Source of the DNA: Cytophagaceae bacterium SCN 52-12 | GTDB taxonomy: Bacteria; Bacteroidota; Bacteroidia; Cytophagales; Spirosomataceae | Direction of reading: 5' to 3' | Assembly: GCA_001724175.1 (NCBI GenBank) | Contig: MEDT01000040.1 | Coordinates: forward strand, 1 to 60,383 | Length of the DNA: 60,383 nucleotides | Part shown: positions 58,581 through 60,383 of the stretch, piece after piece | How positions within the stretch are numbered: the stretch's first letter is position 1 | Layout of the letters: each line of letters starts with the position of its first letter | Program-made: the position numbers and the translations under genes | The notes under the pieces: model-generated | What the model saw: only the letters and a program-made list of their open reading frames with translations | What the model was told of the DNA's origin: nothing | The model's database searches: none

Positions 58581-59141
58581 ATGTCTAAGCCAATTCCGTC
58601 TTCAAACGGCACAACCTATACCATTTGTGTCTTTACTGAAAATACGATCGGTCTTCTGAACAAGATCACCATCCTGTTCAGCAGGCGCCGCATCAACATT
58701 GAAAGCCTTACCGTCTCCGAAACTGAAAGGAAAGGGGTCTCCCGGTTTACCATCGTCATACAGCATGAAATCAGGGAGGAAGTCGAAAAGCTGGTACGCC
58801 AGATCCGCAAAACCATCGAGGTGCTGACAGTTTTCGGCTACCTCAACGAAGAAGTGATCTACAACGAGATCGCGATGTTCAAAATATCTACATTGAGCGG
58901 GGCAAAGCCTCTTGATATTGAAGTAATCAATAAAATTTACAAAGCCTGGGTCGTTTTCTGGGGATTGGATTACGTGGTAATCGAAAAAACCGGCTCCATC
59001 AACGAAATTTTCGACTTCTTCAATTACATCAAGCCCTACGGCATACTGGAATTTGTCAGGTCGGGCCGTGTGGCAGTCAGCAAGTCGTCGAAAAGCCTCA
59101 CCGATTACTTGCCGGAGGCAGAATGGGAGTATTACCTGTAA
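58581..59141 (+). CDS. ilvN: acetolactate synthase small subunit IlvN
   Basis: A 186-residue regulatory subunit with an N-terminal ACT domain (T-I-C-V-F-T-E-N-T-I-G-L-L-N-K-I-T-I-L-F-S-R-R-R-I-N-I-E-S-L-T-V is the pattern in parts) and a C-terminal IlvN-type domain (L-D-Y-V-V-I-E-K-T-G). It confers feedback inhibition by valine on IlvB. The ilvC gene, usually next, is not found within the window; the following gene is a GT-C-like membrane protein starting nine bases after the stop. Confidence 0.95.
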   Translation: MSKPIPSSNGTTYTICVFTENTIGLLNKITILFSRRRINIESLTVSETERKGVSRFTIVIQHEIREEVEKLVRQIRKTIEVLTVFGYLNEEVIYNEIAMFKISTLSGAKPLDIEVINKIYKAWVVFWGLDYVVIEKTGSINEIFDFFNYIKPYGILEFVRSGRVAVSKSSKSLTDYLPEAEWEYYL

Positions 59142-59150
59142 ACGATCTTC

Positions 59151-60383
59151 ATGGCTTTCAGCAATAGGTGCTTTTTCCCGGCAGTATTCTGCGCAATCCC
59201 CGTCATTATCTTTTTTGCAGCGGTATTTACCATGAGCGTAAACGTACCGTTCCAGGATGATTTTGACGGCTTGCTCGAGCCGGTATTACTATTGCAGAAA
59301 GGGCAGCATACCTGGGGAGAGTTCTGGAATGTGATCTATACGCAGGACGACGAAAGGCGGGTCGTCGTGGACAGGCTCGTTGCCTATGGCATTTTCAGGC
59401 TGACCGGGCACCTGGACCTGAAAGCCATGGTCATCGGCGGCGCTCTTAACCTGCTTGTTCTTCTCGTTGTTTTGTACCGATGGTTTAAAGACACCCGGAC
59501 TTCCTGGCTTTTCTTCCTGCCGATCCCCTGGCTGCTGTTCAATGTGCAGTTCTACGAAACTGTATTCTGGGCCATGATCCCCTTCCAGCACCTCGCGGTT
59601 TTTGTATGGGCCATCCTGACGATCTGGCTGCTTACCCGCGATTCTCCCGCCGCTTTCGCGGCGGCGGTCTTCTCTGCCGTGCTGACGATATATGCCGACG
59701 TTTCAGGGAATTTTATATTACCCGCGGGAGCGCTCGTGCTTGCTGCCCGGCAAAACTGGCGATTCCTGGCCATCTGGACAATCCTGATCGGGATTGTCGT
59801 GTGGTATTATTTCTCCGGGCTGGTCATTCCGGAATACCGGCCGAAATTTTCTGACAATTTCTCGAATCCCCTTCTTCTCGTATCGGTCCTGACCGCTCTT
59901 TTCGGGATCTGGGCAGACCCGGGACCTACGTTCCCGATGGTTTTGAGAGAGGGCATCGCCCTCGTAACAGGGATCGCTTCGCTGGCCTTTACGCTGATCG
60001 TCCTTGTCAGGACTGCCGGCGCCCTTCTGAAGCATAAAAAGCCGCTTGACAAAAACGATGCCTTCCTGTGGGGCGCTATCTGTTTTACAGGCATCGTGCT
60101 GGCGGTGCTGGCGTCGGGAAGGGCCTCGGAAGGGCTTGAATCTATTTTCAAGCCCAGGTACCGGCACATGTACGTTATTTTGCTGATCTTCATGTACCTG
60201 CTTGCAGTCAGGTATTATCCCGGCTGGTTCAGGTCCGGAGTCGTGAAAGCGGGGCTCCTCGCCGGCTCGGTGCTTTTCTGCCTCAATGCCTATGTCATGT
60301 ACTGGGGAGGACTTGACAGGTATAGGAAAACATTCCTTGCGGATGCATACAAATGGTATTACAACCGCTCCCTGCCCTCTTCC
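59151..60383 (+). CDS. GT-C-like polytopic membrane protein (3' truncated by window)
   Basis: The frame starts at the ATG at 59151, nine bases after the ilvN stop, and is open to the last base, giving 411 residues without a stop. Repeated hydrophobic helices and the first-loop pattern Q-D-D-F-D-G-L-L, then about 35 residues later D-D-E-R-R-V-V-V-D-R, match the layout of the gene at 4253 (E-D-D-Y and N-E-H-R-L-V-V-G-R). Both also share an F/I-x-x-R-Y segment and a late Y-x-x-x-hydrophobic region. A GT-C type glycosyltransferase is plausible, inferred from the acidic first-loop pair. It may be transcribed with ilvDBN. The 3' end lies outside the window. Confidence 0.65.
   Translation, partial: MAFSNRCFFPAVFCAIPVIIFFAAVFTMSVNVPFQDDFDGLLEPVLLLQKGQHTWGEFWNVIYTQDDERRVVVDRLVAYGIFRLTGHLDLKAMVIGGALNLLVLLVVLYRWFKDTRTSWLFFLPIPWLLFNVQFYETVFWAMIPFQHLAVFVWAILTIWLLTRDSPAAFAAAVFSAVLTIYADVSGNFILPAGALVLAARQNWRFLAIWTILIGIVVWYYFSGLVIPEYRPKFSDNFSNPLLLVSVLTALFGIWADPGPTFPMVLREGIALVTGIASLAFTLIVLVRTAGALLKHKKPLDKNDAFLWGAICFTGIVLAVLASGRASEGLESIFKPRYRHMYVILLIFMYLLAVRYYPGWFRSGVVKAGLLAGSVLFCLNAYVMYWGGLDRYRKTFLADAYKWYYNRSLPSS

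Noticed and set aside
1-60383. tRNA, rRNA or CRISPR arrays
   Set aside because: No cloverleaf-like segment, rRNA word or regularly spaced direct repeat was found while reading the window.

Overview
The window looks like a chromosomal segment of a Bacteroidota bacterium, probably the Sphingobacteriales/Chitinophagales/Cytophagales side of the phylum; I cannot place it more precisely. The evidence is the gene content: a type IX secretion (T9SS) C-terminal sorting domain on a giant adhesin, TonB receptor/DUF4249 and TonB receptor/beta-propeller pairs, DUF3127, DUF3108, DUF4105 and GIN/DUF2807 proteins, and recurrent TANNTTTG -7 promoter elements with few visible Shine-Dalgarno sequences. Coding density is high. 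There is no rRNA, tRNA, prophage or CRISPR array, and only one small transposase-like remnant.

Layout. 1-2.4 kb: a YceI-like C-terminus and an aminopeptidase/DUF3108 pair. 2.4-3.9 kb: dnaA (minus). 4.2-14.8 kb (plus): a GT-C-like membrane protein, a LEA14-like lipoprotein, rsmI, a DUF4105 protein, an inositol monophosphatase, a DinB/YfiT protein, an AsmA protein, thyA and an SGNH hydrolase. 14.8-22 kb (minus): a beta-propeller lipoprotein, a degenerate copper-amine-oxidase-like lipoprotein and a 1407-residue SdrD-B-repeat T9SS adhesin with an AT-rich upstream region. 22.7-29.3 kb (plus): dnaX, DUF72, an M19 dipeptidase, a UbiA-like protein, a methyltransferase and a TIM-barrel epimerase. 29.3-32.9 kb (minus): the methylcitrate operon prpB-prpC-prpD. 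33.1-35.5 kb: DUF3127 with an SSB-like tail, an APC permease and a solo zinc-ribbon transposase domain. 35.8-39 kb (minus): a cobalamin riboswitch controlling btuB and a BtuG-like propeller. 39.1-40.8 kb: a TIGR01777 epimerase and an atypical SDR. 41-44.9 kb (minus): a padR-pspC-GIN operon with a palindromic operator and a terminator. 45-54.7 kb (minus): a small coiled-coil protein, a Gfo/Idh oxidoreductase, GDPD, a flippase-like protein, azurin, DUF4249 with its TonB receptor, an MDR oxidoreductase and murQ. 54.9-60.4 kb (plus): an ilv leader peptide/attenuator, ilvD-ilvB-ilvN, and a second GT-C-like gene that runs off the window.

The most interesting signals are regulatory. A 17-codon ORF rich in Ile/Leu/Val codons lies just before a Rho-independent terminator upstream of ilvD, with competing hairpins, which is the layout of a ribosome-mediated attenuator. 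A 27-bp near-perfect palindrome overlaps the padR promoter. An adenosylcobalamin-type riboswitch precedes btuB. DUF3127 ends in an SSB-like acidic tip. The copper-amine-oxidase-like lipoprotein keeps the cofactor-tyrosine region but seems to lack the copper-binding histidines. The intergenic spaces also hold at least seven unrelated low-complexity or palindromic repeat families, several filling whole gaps. All functional calls are from reading the sequence; no database searches or folding programs were run.
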